From Kibdelosporangium sp. MJ126-NF4 (GTDB taxonomy: Bacteria; Actinomycetota; Actinomycetes; Mycobacteriales; Pseudonocardiaceae), in NCBI RefSeq assembly GCF_000826545.1, contig NZ_CDME01000002.1, positions 558,001 to 622,000 on the forward strand: 64,000 nt of DNA, in the 5' to 3' direction. The notes under the pieces were generated by a model that was given only the letters and a program-made list of their open reading frames with translations, ran no database searches and was not told the origin of the DNA. Shown piece by piece: positions 46,732-54,746 of the stretch; the stretch's first letter is position 1, and every line of letters starts with the position of its first letter. A program made the translations under genes and the position numbers.

Positions 46732-46745
46732 TGGACTTAAGACCC
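46732..46745. promoter_or_regulatory. DosR/DevR-like box (TGGACTTAAGACCC)
   Basis: The copy closest to the mycobacterial consensus GGGACTWWAGTCCC. It lies 64 bases before the permease remnant start. Confidence 0.65.
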
Positions 46746-46809
46746 CAGGCGTGGCCCGTACTGCCGTGGATGCTCAACACAAGGTCAACAACGGCAGATC
46801 GGACACCCG

Positions 46810-47344
46810 ATGACACAGCTGGAACAATCCAGGCCCACGGAGAGGGGTGCACCGGATTCACGGAGCACAGTCCGTGGCAAGGAGTTCACGAACCGGTTCG
46901 GACTTCCCACAGCGACGGCACTGGTCGTCGGGTCGATCATCGGCACTGGTGTGTTCGCGTTGCCGTCGGCACTGGCCCCTTACGGCTTGGCGAGCTTGTT
47001 GGCGTTCGTGTTGGTCACGGCAGGCGCGCTTGCGTTGTCGCTGGTGTTCGGCTGGCTCAACAAACGAGTACCGGGCTCTGGCGGACCGTATCTGTACACG
47101 CGGGACGCCTTCGGCGACTTCGGTGGGTTCGTCACCGCGTGGTCGTACTGGCTCACCGCCTGGGTGGGTAACGCGGGCATCGCGGTCGCATGCGTCGGCT
47201 ACGTGGAAGTGTTCGTCAACAAGGACCACAACCCGGTGTGTCGCCGGTCGGCGGCTGGTCGAGATGCGCGACTTCTACGCCTACGTGATGGCAGAACTCC
47301 CGGCCCTGATCGATCGGTGGCGCGCCCGCAACAGCAGCGGATGA
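46810..47344 (+). pseudogene. Amino-acid permease (APC) gene, internal deletion
   Basis: From the ATG at 46810 about 140 residues are a good APC-family N-terminus: GLPTATALVVGSIIGTGVFA, GALALSLVFGWLNKRVPGSG, GPYLYTRDAFGDFGGFVTAW. Near 47235 the similarity ends. In another frame 47264-47344 encodes MRDFYAYVMAELPALIDRWR and a stop, which looks like the tail of a different protein. At least eight membrane helices are missing, so transport activity is not expected. It still has two DosR-like boxes upstream. Confidence 0.72.
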
Positions 47345-47563
47345 CTGGTAGTCCTCGTGTCGTTCGTTCGCTTCCGGGCAGCACGATGTACAGGTTCGGT
47401 GCAATGACGACGACTTCGTCGGGAAACATGACCCCAGTCGGCCGTCGATCGAGAGCACGCTGCGGCGGGTCGGCAGGGAGGTCTGGAGTGTCGGCGAATC
47501 GGGCGGGATGGGCGAGAGATCATGACTGCCTACCGTGGAAGCCTTGTACAGGCCAACGGCGGC

Positions 47564-47680
47564 GGTGACTCCGGGCAGGTGCTGTGGTGGTCGCTGGCCT
47601 TCGGCGCGGACCTGGGCGGCAACGTCACCGCCGTCGGAGCCTCGGCGAACGTCGTGACGCTCGGCCTCGGCGTGACCGTT
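47564..47680 (+). pseudogene. ArsB-type carrier fragment
   Basis: VLWWSLAFGADLGGNVTAVG and ASANVVTLGL match the C-terminal motif of the intact carrier at 50172-51455 ([20 protein letters not shown]). Nothing else of the gene is present. From 47345 to 47563 only short protein-like pieces are seen, for example MFPDEVVVIAPNLYIVLPGS on the minus strand from 47429, unidentified. Confidence 0.65.
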
Positions 47681-47699
47681 CGAACGCCGACATCGTCCG

Positions 47700-47792
47700 T
47701 CAGTGGGGCTTCTTGCCTTCATGGGCGCGCAGCATCAGGGCGATCGCGAGAAACGCGACGATCAGAATGACCGGGTAGATGAGCTCCGTCAT
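47700..47792 (-). CDS. Possible 30-residue single-TM protein
   Basis: MTELIYPVILIVAFLAIALM then LRAHEGKKPH and a stop: one hydrophobic helix with a basic tail, the layout of small accessory subunits such as KdpF or CydX. The sequence itself is not diagnostic. The ribosome site is weak (GAAG). It lies among remnants and may be an isolated survivor. Confidence 0.4.
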   Translation of the reverse strand: MTELIYPVILIVAFLAIALMLRAHEGKKPH

Positions 47793-47886
47793 TGCGCTTC
47801 ATCCATTCGTGTGACAGGCGTCGTCGACTGTGCGCACAGAATACCGCTCCTGGCCACCGGCACGCATTCAAGCTGTGGCGGCGCGT

Positions 47887-48450
47887 CTAGAGGTGGTCTG
47901 AATCCGGCTCGGTGAGGTACTGGGTGACGGCCTCCCAGACGAAGAACGTCCGTCCACCTCGGTATCCGTGAGCCGCGTGGACGTCGCCGAGGTTCTGGGT
48001 TTCGAAGTCGATCGCGACCAGCGTCACCGCTTGCGGTGCGGCGCCGTAGATCCTGGCCAGTCTGCGCTGCTTGACACGCACGTTGGCTGGTTGGTCCACT
48101 TCGTACACTGGGATGTCCGTGGGGATCGGAAGCCGGTATGCCCGGGTGTCGAATCCGGCGCCGAGGATGACCACGGCGTCGATTCCGTCGTGGCATGCCG
48201 TGACCAGTTGGTCGTCGATGTAGCGTTTACGACACAGCATGCTCGCCCACAGGCCGGGGATCTTCTTCTCGGTCGCGGAGATGAGTGACCGCCGGGTCGG
48301 TCCCCATCTGGCCAGTGCCGTGGCGACCCGGCCGATGCCCGGCACCATCCGGTGGGCGAGTCCGTCGACCAACAGCGGCGGAGTCTCATGTTGGTCCACC
48401 GCGACGATGACCATCGGTCCGGTGGCGGTACGAGCGGCTGCCGAGCTCAC
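47887..48450 (-). CDS. Leucine-carboxymethyltransferase-family protein, C-terminally truncated
   Basis: 187 residues from a GTG (AAGGAGAGTTC upstream). VVILGAGFDTRAYRLPIPTD is the SAM motif, VYEVDQPANVRVKQRR the acidic motif, and FFVWEAVTQYLTE the conserved catalytic-side motif of this family. Members normally run to 270-300 residues; here a stop follows ten residues after the last motif, removing the C-terminal strands that complete the fold. It may be a recent truncation. A conserved leader element lies 35 bases upstream. Confidence 0.72.
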   Translation of the reverse strand: MSSAAARTATGPMVIVAVDQHETPPLLVDGLAHRMVPGIGRVATALARWGPTRRSLISATEKKIPGLWASMLCRKRYIDDQLVTACHDGIDAVVILGAGFDTRAYRLPIPTDIPVYEVDQPANVRVKQRRLARIYGAAPQAVTLVAIDFETQNLGDVHAAHGYRGGRTFFVWEAVTQYLTEPDSDHL

Positions 48451-48484
48451 GAACTCTCCTTGGCGGGGTCATGGTCAGGACAAC

Positions 48485-48509
48485 GCCGACCAGACTTCCC
48501 GGCACACCG
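48485..48509 (-). promoter_or_regulatory. Conserved leader element, copy A
   Basis: On the minus strand the 19-base core GCCGGGAAGTCTGGTCGGC is preceded by CGGTG and one variable base. The core could pair GCCG with CGGC. Identical core at 53193-53211. It sits 35 bases upstream of the methyltransferase start. Confidence 0.6.
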
Positions 48510-48529
48510 GTCTGCACCGTACTCCATGG

Positions 48530-48655
48530 TCAGCGGTCGGTGGCGCAGTAGGTCCACGTGGCCGAGACGACCACAAGCCAGACCCCGGCCAGCAGGACCA
48601 GGAAGATGTCTGCGGCGGAACACGTCACATCTCCGTAAGGACCGGTGGAACCCAT
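48530..48655 (-). CDS. Possible 41-residue single-TM protein
   Basis: MGSTGPYGDVTCSAADIFLV then LLAGVWLVVVSATWTYCATD: one membrane helix flanked by two cysteines. It ends before leader element copy A. No ribosome site for the ATG; a GTG ten residues in has GGAG close by. Weakly supported. Confidence 0.3.
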   Translation of the reverse strand: MGSTGPYGDVTCSAADIFLVLLAGVWLVVVSATWTYCATDR

Positions 48656-48708
48656 CCCATGGGTGAGTACGGCAGGATGGCTCCCGACCAGCCCATGGAG
48701 GTGGTGCA

Positions 48709-49293
48709 GTGTTCTGCCGACGAATCGGAGCGGTGCTGCTGGCAGGGGCGCTGTCGAGCCTGGTCGCGTGTGGCTCGGACACAAGTGGCCAGTCGACTCC
48801 TGGCGGGAGTCAACCGGCCACGTCCACGTCGGCAGGCCCGTCGACGGCTGGTTCGACATCATCTACTCCGGTGTCGGTGTCAGTGCCGGAGCAGTTGAGG
48901 TTCACCGCCAGGACCATTGACGACCAGAGCTTCACCGGCGAAAGCCTGGCAGGGAAAGCGGTCGTGTTGTGGTTCTGGGCACCATGGTGCCCGAAGTGCC
49001 GTGCGGAAGCGGGCAGGGTCGCCGCGACGGCCCAGGCCAACAACGGCAAAGTCACCTTTGTCGGGGTCGCCGCCCAGGACAGGTTGCCCGCCATGAAGAA
49101 GTTCGTCACCGACTACAAGGTCGACGGGTTCCAGCACGTGGCCGATCTGGATGCCTCGATCTGGACGCGGTTCGGAGTCACTCAGCAACCCGCCTATGCG
49201 TTCATCAGCCCTGACGGGAAGGTGGACGTGATCAAGCAACAACTCTCGGAGTCCTCGTTGACCGAGCGGGTCGGCGCGCTGGCCAATACCTGA
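48709..49293 (+). CDS. TlpA/ResA-like thioredoxin lipoprotein
   Basis: 194 residues from a GTG with GGAGG upstream. A signal peptide with lipobox LVAC (Cys21) anchors it outside the membrane; a Ser/Thr/Pro-rich linker (residues 23-55) and a thioredoxin-fold domain follow. The active site is WFWAPWCPKC and the cis-Pro motif GVTQQPAYAF. It acts as an extracytoplasmic thiol-disulfide oxidoreductase, reduced by the CcdA-like partner encoded next (TGATG overlap). Likely work: cytochrome c or secreted-protein thiol control. It is close in the window to the CydDC thiol exporter but not in its operon. Confidence 0.9.
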   Translation: MFCRRIGAVLLAGALSSLVACGSDTSGQSTPGGSQPATSTSAGPSTAGSTSSTPVSVSVPEQLRFTARTIDDQSFTGESLAGKAVVLWFWAPWCPKCRAEAGRVAATAQANNGKVTFVGVAAQDRLPAMKKFVTDYKVDGFQHVADLDASIWTRFGVTQQPAYAFISPDGKVDVIKQQLSESSLTERVGALANT

Positions 49294-50162
49294 TGGACCT
49301 CGAAACGTTGGGGTTCGCGCTCGCGGCGGGCATGCTGGCCACTGTCAATCCATGCGGTTTCGCGATGTTACCCGCCTATCTGGCCTTGGTGGTCGCGGGT
49401 GACGGTCGTGCGACGGTGCCCGCAGTGCTGCGTGCTCTGGCCGCGACGGCGTTGATGGCGCTGGGTTTCCTCGTCGTGTTCGGTGCGTTCGGACTGGTCG
49501 TCGCGCCGTTGGGCTCGTCGGTGCAGGAGTATCTCCCCGCAGTCACCGTGGTGGTCGGTGTCGCGATGGCGGGGCTGGGCGGGTGGATGCTGGCGGGCAA
49601 GGAAATCACGTTGCTGCTTCCCAAACCGCGCGCAGGTGCACCGACCGCTCGGCTGAGCTCGATGTTCGGCTACGGTCTCGCGTACGCAGTGGTGTCGCTG
49701 TCGTGCACCATCGCGCCATTCCTGGCCGTGACCAGCGCGACGTTCCGCAGTGGGTCGGTGGTCGCGGGGATAGCCGCGTATGGGGCCTACGGGCTGGGCA
49801 TGGCACTCGTGGTGGCCGTGCTGGCTGTCTCGATCGCACTCGCAGGCAGTGCCGTGACTACGGTGGTTCGGCGGATTCAGCCTTACGTCGGCCGGATCGG
49901 CGGAGCGATGTTGATCCTGGCAGGCCTCTATATCGGCTACTACGGGGTGTATGAGCTGCGCCTGTTCCACGGCGGTGGGTCGGCCGAGGACCCGATTGTC
50001 GCCGCGGCGGGTGCGTTGCAGACAGAGCTGTCAGCGTGGGTGGATCGGATCGGGCCGGTGCCACTGGTGGCCGTCGTGGTGGCTCTTGTGGGCGCGGCCA
50101 TTCTGATCGCCCGGCGCCGCAAGCGCGTATCCTCCCGTAAGGACGAGGACGCGTCCGCATGA
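49293..50162 (+). CDS. ccdA: CcdA/DsbD-like membrane electron carrier
   Basis: 289 residues, about seven membrane helices. VNPCGFAMLPAYLALV (first redox cysteine, the Pro-Cys motif of CcdA) and YAVVSLSCTIAPFLAV (second redox cysteine) match the pair that passes electrons from cytoplasmic thioredoxin outward. Coupled to the thioredoxin lipoprotein. The C-terminal extension ends with a further helix (VPLVAVVVALVGAAILIARR) and basic tail. It ends nine bases from a convergent gene. Confidence 0.88.
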   Translation: MDLETLGFALAAGMLATVNPCGFAMLPAYLALVVAGDGRATVPAVLRALAATALMALGFLVVFGAFGLVVAPLGSSVQEYLPAVTVVVGVAMAGLGGWMLAGKEITLLLPKPRAGAPTARLSSMFGYGLAYAVVSLSCTIAPFLAVTSATFRSGSVVAGIAAYGAYGLGMALVVAVLAVSIALAGSAVTTVVRRIQPYVGRIGGAMLILAGLYIGYYGVYELRLFHGGGSAEDPIVAAAGALQTELSAWVDRIGPVPLVAVVVALVGAAILIARRRKRVSSRKDEDASA

Positions 50163-50171
50163 TTCCGGTTA

Positions 50172-51455
50172 TCAGACGAAGTAGCGCAGCCAGAGGTACG
50201 GCGCCGCGACCACGATCGTGATCAGGGTGACGATCGCGCCTTTCTTGGTGAACTCCCAGAAGCTGATCGGTGACCCGGCACGGGCTGCGATACCCAGCAC
50301 GACCACGTTCGCACTGGCACCGACCGCAGTCATGTTGCCGCCCAGGTCGGCGCCAAGCGCGAGCGACCACCACAGCGCCTGAGACTGTGCCGGATCGGCG
50401 ACGCTCGCAGCCAGCTGTTGCACGAGCGGGCTCATCGTGGCCACATAGGGGATGTTGTCGATGATGCCGGACAGCACCGCGGAGACGCCGAGGATCAACA
50501 TCACCGCGAGCAGGGCGTCTCCGCCGGTCGCCTCGGTGGCCAGGGCGGCGAGGTCGCCGATGACTCCGGTTTTGACCAGTGCGCCGACCATGATGAACAA
50601 CCCGGCGAAGAACAGCAGTGTTTCCCATTCCACGCTGGGCATGTAGTCCTTGGGCTGCAAGCCGGAGATCAGCACCAGCAGACCACCGCCGAGCAGCGCC
50701 ACCACGGATGGTTCGACGTGGAGGACCGAGTGTCCGACGAAGCCGACGAACACGGCCAGCAGCACGACGCCGCACTTGACGAGCAGGCGCTTGTCCCGGA
50801 TCGCTTCGCGTTCGTTGAGTGCCATCACGCCCGCCACGCGTTCCGGGTCGGCGGTGAACGAGCCTCGGAACAGCAGCGGCAGGATCAACGTGAACACGAT
50901 CAGCTCGATGACGATGATCGGCGCCATGTGCACGAGGAAGTCGTTGAACGTCAACCCGGCGCGGCTGCCGATGATGATGTTCGGCGGGTCACCGATCAGC
51001 GTCGACGCCCCACCGATGTTCGACGCGAGAACCTCCGCGATGAGGAACGGCACCGGCTTGATCCCGAGCCGGTCGCACACCAGCAATGTCACCGGCGCGA
51101 TCAGCAGCACGGTGGTCACGTTGTCCAGGAACGCCGACGCGACCGCGGTGATCAGAACCAGCAGGATCATCACCCGCAGAGGTGAACCACCCGCACGTTT
51201 GGCCGCCCAGATCGCGACGTACTCGAACACACCGGTCTTGCGCAGCACGCCGACGATGATCATCATGCCGAGCAGCAGGAAGATGACGTCCCAGTCGATG
51301 CCGGTCTCGTGGGAGTAGAACGCGTCCTCGGAACCGACCACGCCGATGGCCAGCAGGACGGCCGCGCCGCCGAGCGCGGCCATCAGCCGATGGACCTTCT
51401 CGGTCGCGATGAGGATGTAGGCCAGCACGAACACGGCGACCGCGACCACGGTCAC
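50172..51455 (-). CDS. ArsB/NhaD-type ion transporter (SLC13-like)
   Basis: 427 residues with about 11 membrane segments. Motifs are [39 protein letters not shown], and [17 protein letters not shown] with [20 protein letters not shown] in the second half. These are conserved in the IT superfamily (mycobacterial Rv2684/Rv2685, P protein, ArsB, NhaD). Substrate could be an anion or Na+/H+. Third gene of the antiporter-CBS-carrier operon. A fragment of a close copy lies at 47564-47680. Confidence 0.88.
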   Translation of the reverse strand: MTVVAVAVFVLAYILIATEKVHRLMAALGGAAVLLAIGVVGSEDAFYSHETGIDWDVIFLLLGMMIIVGVLRKTGVFEYVAIWAAKRAGGSPLRVMILLVLITAVASAFLDNVTTVLLIAPVTLLVCDRLGIKPVPFLIAEVLASNIGGASTLIGDPPNIIIGSRAGLTFNDFLVHMAPIIVIELIVFTLILPLLFRGSFTADPERVAGVMALNEREAIRDKRLLVKCGVVLLAVFVGFVGHSVLHVEPSVVALLGGGLLVLISGLQPKDYMPSVEWETLLFFAGLFIMVGALVKTGVIGDLAALATEATGGDALLAVMLILGVSAVLSGIIDNIPYVATMSPLVQQLAASVADPAQSQALWWSLALGADLGGNMTAVGASANVVVLGIAARAGSPISFWEFTKKGAIVTLITIVVAAPYLWLRYFV

Positions 51456-51465
51456 CGGGTGCTCC

Positions 51466-51909
51466 TCAGTGCGGCAGGGCGAGCTCCAGCAGCCGCGACG
51501 CGGTGATCACGCCGATGATCTGCTTGTTCTCGACGACCGCGACCAGCGGGCAGCGCATGCTGGCCATCACCGCGGCCACCTCGATGATGGTGTCGTCGGC
51601 CTCCGCGACAGCCAGCTCCGGCCGTTCCCGGGGCAGCAACTCGCGCACGGTGTGGCCGGAGAGCTTGTCGGCCACCTTGTCGGCGAACTGCTCGTCGATC
51701 ACCCTGGCCAGTGTCGGGTCGTCCTGGACATAGCTCGGCACCAGGAACCGCACCACCTGGGAGGCGCCGAGCACCGAATGGGGACAACCGTCGGCGTCCG
51801 TGACCACCAGGCCGGGCATGCGGTGCTCGCCCATGAGCCGTGCGGCTTCCAACGCGTCGGTGTCCAAGCTGGTGACCGGATAGGTCTCGGCCATTTCTCG
51901 TGCCTGCAC
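51466..51909 (-). CDS. CBS-pair protein of the ion-transport operon
   Basis: 147 residues: [77 protein letters not shown]. Unlike the DosR-island CBS proteins it has a 40-residue insert between the motifs. Encoded 27 bases after the antiporter and 10 bases before the carrier, so it probably regulates one of them, for example through nucleotide binding. The start could be the GTG at 51909 or the ATG at 51894. Confidence 0.82.
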   Translation of the reverse strand: MQAREMAETYPVTSLDTDALEAARLMGEHRMPGLVVTDADGCPHSVLGASQVVRFLVPSYVQDDPTLARVIDEQFADKVADKLSGHTVRELLPRERPELAVAEADDTIIEVAAVMASMRCPLVAVVENKQIIGVITASRLLELALPH

Positions 51910-51936
51910 ATCCGCAGAGTACGACGGTTACGAGGG

Positions 51937-53145
51937 TCATGCCGTTTTCCTGTCGTGGTCTTGACGTGCGCCGGTCGGCAGGTTGTCGGGTGGCTCGACC
52001 CGCAGTGCCTTGGCGACGGGGACGTCAGTGGAGGAGTGCAGCACGATCGACAGTGCGATGGTGATGGCCACGAGGTCGAAGACATGCTCACCGGTAGGGA
52101 TTCCCGACTGGAGTGCGAGCAGGCCGTAGACCACGGAGGCGAAGCCCTTCGGTCCGAACCACGCCGCCGCGGTGCGTTCCCGTTTCGGCAGGGGAGTGCG
52201 CAGCAGCGACAGCAGCATCGTCGCCGGACGCACCAGCAGGATGGCCAGCACGGCGACCGCCCAGTCGCCCACGCTCAGGTGTGAGATCCGCTCGGGTGTG
52301 ATCAACGCGCCGAACACCAGCAACGCGCCGAACTTGGTGAGCTCGGACAGCAGATCACCGAGCGGCTCGAAGTGCTCGGCGGCGGTGCGGTCCAATGTGG
52401 CCAACGTCGACCCGGCGATGAACGCCGCCAGATACGGGTTGGCGTGCGTCAGATGACAGGCCGCGAACAGGGCCACCGCGATGGCCAACGGACCGAGAGC
52501 CTGCAGCCGTGGCTCAGCGGTGAGGATCCGCAGTCGCCAGGCCAGCGCGACCACGGCCGGGATGGCCAAACCGAGCGCCAGACCGAGCGCCAGTTCGACA
52601 CCGACCTTGCCCAGATCCGACTCCTGCCCCTTCGCGGTGGCCAGGAAGATCAGCACGAACGGCAGTGCGAGACCGTCGTTGAGCCCGGATTCCACGTTGA
52701 GCAGGCGACGCAGCCGCAACGGCACGTCATCACGGCCGACGATCGCCGAGGCGAACACCGGGTCGGTCGGGGACAGGATCGCGCCGACCAGCAACGCGGT
52801 CGGCCAGTCCAGCCCGGCCAGGAAATGGCCGGGGATGGCGATACCGATCATGGTCAGCGGCATCGCCAGGCCCAGCGCGCGCCCGGACAGCCGCCAGCCC
52901 TCTTTCAACGCGGGCAGGCTCGCGCGCTGGCCGTCGGTGAACAGGACGGTGAACAGGGCGATGTCGGCGAGGCTGGTGACCAGCGGCCCAGTAGGCGGGA
53001 TGTCGATCAAGCCAAGACCGCCCTGACCGATCAGCGCACCGGCGACAAGAAACATCAAAGCCGTCGACAGAACCGTCCGAGCCGCCAACCCGGACAGCGA
53101 CACACTGATCAACAACACCACGCCGAACGCCAGCACGAGCGCCAC
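51937..53145 (-). CDS. Cation:proton antiporter (CPA1/NhaP-type)
   Basis: 402 residues, about 12 membrane segments. ALLVGAILSPTDPVFASAIV carries the conserved SPTDP motif, LLNVESGLNDGLALPFVLI the NxESxxNDG motif of CPA1 antiporters, and AWFGPKGFASVVYGLLAL the GPKG motif. It exchanges Na+ or K+ for H+. The GTG at 53145 with AGGGGAG upstream is chosen; the frame runs further upstream without a start site and contains the leader element. First gene of a three-gene operon. Confidence 0.88.
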   Translation of the reverse strand: MALVLAFGVVLLISVSLSGLAARTVLSTALMFLVAGALIGQGGLGLIDIPPTGPLVTSLADIALFTVLFTDGQRASLPALKEGWRLSGRALGLAMPLTMIGIAIPGHFLAGLDWPTALLVGAILSPTDPVFASAIVGRDDVPLRLRRLLNVESGLNDGLALPFVLIFLATAKGQESDLGKVGVELALGLALGLAIPAVVALAWRLRILTAEPRLQALGPLAIAVALFAACHLTHANPYLAAFIAGSTLATLDRTAAEHFEPLGDLLSELTKFGALLVFGALITPERISHLSVGDWAVAVLAILLVRPATMLLSLLRTPLPKRERTAAAWFGPKGFASVVYGLLALQSGIPTGEHVFDLVAITIALSIVLHSSTDVPVAKALRVEPPDNLPTGARQDHDRKTA

Positions 53146-53192
53146 GAAGAAGTCTCCCCTCGCCTCTACTCCGCTCCACCGTGCAGCGAAGT

Positions 53193-53217
53193 GCCGACCA
53201 GACTTCCCGGCGCACCG
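53193..53217 (-). promoter_or_regulatory. Conserved leader element, copy B
   Basis: The same 19-base core as at 48485, with CGGTG and one variable base ahead of it. It lies 48 bases upstream of the antiporter start. Two copies before unrelated genes, close to the start codons, suggest a structured mRNA leader. Confidence 0.6.
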
Positions 53218-53770
53218 CGCGTAAAGATGCCGCAAAGATCGATCAACAGCAAATCGGACAGGGTGGACGACACAGAACGGCCAGACCAGCCGTGGCTCGG
53301 CCGTGATCACGCTCGTGCCGGAGGTACGGGTGCCAGCCGCATCCAGCGCCGCCACCCGCAACGGTTGGCCTGCCCGAACGGCTCCGATCGCGCGAAACAC
53401 GGCCGCATCCGGCCGTGCAGCACGCCCAGATTCGCCACCGCCAACTCACCCTCTACGAAGCCAGCGGTCATCGGCGAGGGCGTTCCGGGGTGGAAGCGGA
53501 GTTGCGCGTTGTCGGGGTGGGCAGGCATATGTCAGAGCTTGGGTTTCCTGCCGTTCTCGCGGTCGCGGTCGCGGTCCGGCGGGTATGCTGTGCGACATGA
53601 TCACCGGGACGGCACCACGCCACACACAGATTGGTGACCCGGTGCTGTTCTGAGTGCCGTGCGGGCCGGTGCGTGCCCGCTGTTCGATCGAGGATCTCGC
53701 GCCGCTGCCAGGGCTCCGCCTCCGTCGTGTTGGTCACAGGCCCAACAGATCAATCACGACAGGAGAACTC
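53218..53770. other. Region without an identified gene
   Basis: About 550 bases upstream of the antiporter leader. A minus-strand frame between 53400 and 53250 has coding-like composition (AIGAVRAGQPLRVAALDAAG, TSVITAEPRLVWPFCVVHPV) and another at 53307-53528 contains FVEGELAVANLGVLHGRM. Neither belongs to a family I know, and both may be pieces of a decayed gene. The last 170 bases probably hold the promoter of the hydrolase gene. Confidence 0.35.
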
Positions 53771-54505
53771 ATGCCCATCAAGACTCTGCGGATTCCCACC
53801 ACCGATGGCGAGGCCGACGCCTTCGCCGCCTTCCCCGACCAGGGCGAGCGGCACCCAGGGGTGCTGATGTACGGGGACGCCTTCGGCATCCGGCCCGTGC
53901 TCCGGGAGATGGCTCTCGAACTGGCCGGACACGGGTACTACGTGCTCGTCCCCAACTACTTCTACCGGCACGGCCCGGCACCAGTGGTCGAACTTCCCGA
54001 GCACATCGGAGAAGAGGCCCGGCCCGCGGTCGTCGCCCAGTTGATGCCCCTGATCCACGCACACTCTGCCGAACGTGTCCTGAGCGACGCCGACGCCTAC
54101 CTCAGGTTCCTCACCACGCAGCCCGAGGTCAGCGCCGGACCAGTCGCGGTGACCGGCTACTGCATTGGCGGTCTGCTGGCGGTGCGCACCGCCGTGGCCC
54201 ACCCCGACCAGGTGGCCGCCGTGGCCGTATTCCACGGCCCTGTGAGCGCTGACGGGCTCGACAGCCTCGCCACACTCACCGCCCAGGTCCACTTCGGCCA
54301 CGCCGAAACCGACCTCACGCCCGAGGCCCTCAACGAGCTCAACCAGGCCCTCGATGCCGCAGGTGTCGTCTACACCTCCGAGATCTACCCCGGCACCGTC
54401 CACGGCTTCACCATGTCCGACACCGACGCCTTCAACCCCACCGCGTTGCGTCACCACTGGAACCGGCTGCTGCCCCTCCTCGACCGCACCCTGCCCGACA
54501 GCTGA
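53771..54505 (+). CDS. Dienelactone hydrolase-family protein
   Basis: 244 residues, alpha/beta hydrolase. VLMYGDAFGIRPVLREMALE is the oxyanion region, GYCIGG holds the nucleophile Cys in place of Ser, as is normal for dienelactone hydrolases, HAETD supplies the acid and GTVHGF the catalytic His. It opens lactone rings in aromatic degradation or acts on other esters. AGGAG lies six bases before the ATG at 53771. It stands alone, flanked by remnants. Confidence 0.88.
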   Translation: MPIKTLRIPTTDGEADAFAAFPDQGERHPGVLMYGDAFGIRPVLREMALELAGHGYYVLVPNYFYRHGPAPVVELPEHIGEEARPAVVAQLMPLIHAHSAERVLSDADAYLRFLTTQPEVSAGPVAVTGYCIGGLLAVRTAVAHPDQVAAVAVFHGPVSADGLDSLATLTAQVHFGHAETDLTPEALNELNQALDAAGVVYTSEIYPGTVHGFTMSDTDAFNPTALRHHWNRLLPLLDRTLPDS

Positions 54506-54518
54506 CCAGGTTGGGCTG

Positions 54519-54592
54519 GGATAGGAGTCGGTCCTGGTCTCGATGATGTTGCCGCCGAAGCTCTCGTTGGAGGCGATCGCAACCGAGGCTTT
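54519..54592 (-). mobile_element. Remnant of an IS21-family istB gene
   Basis: Reading on the minus strand, ASVAIASNESF is followed at once by GGNIIETRTDSY. In IS21 helper ATPases, as I recall, ASNESF and GGNIIETGTDSYRL lie near the C-terminus about 20 residues apart. So the fragment keeps two motifs and lost the segment between them. No inverted ends or istA found. Between 54593 and 54746 nothing is recognised. Confidence 0.5.
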
Positions 54593-54746
54593 CTCCTCAG
54601 GACCGTCGACCGACGACTGAGTCCCACCGCCACAAGGAGCTGCTGCCGAACTGGCGGCGCCCGACCAGTTCGTTGGTGGACGCTGTACGACGAATTGAAT
54701 GCGTGGGTACGTGAGTCTGCCGGTGCGGGTAGTAATGGCAGCAAGT

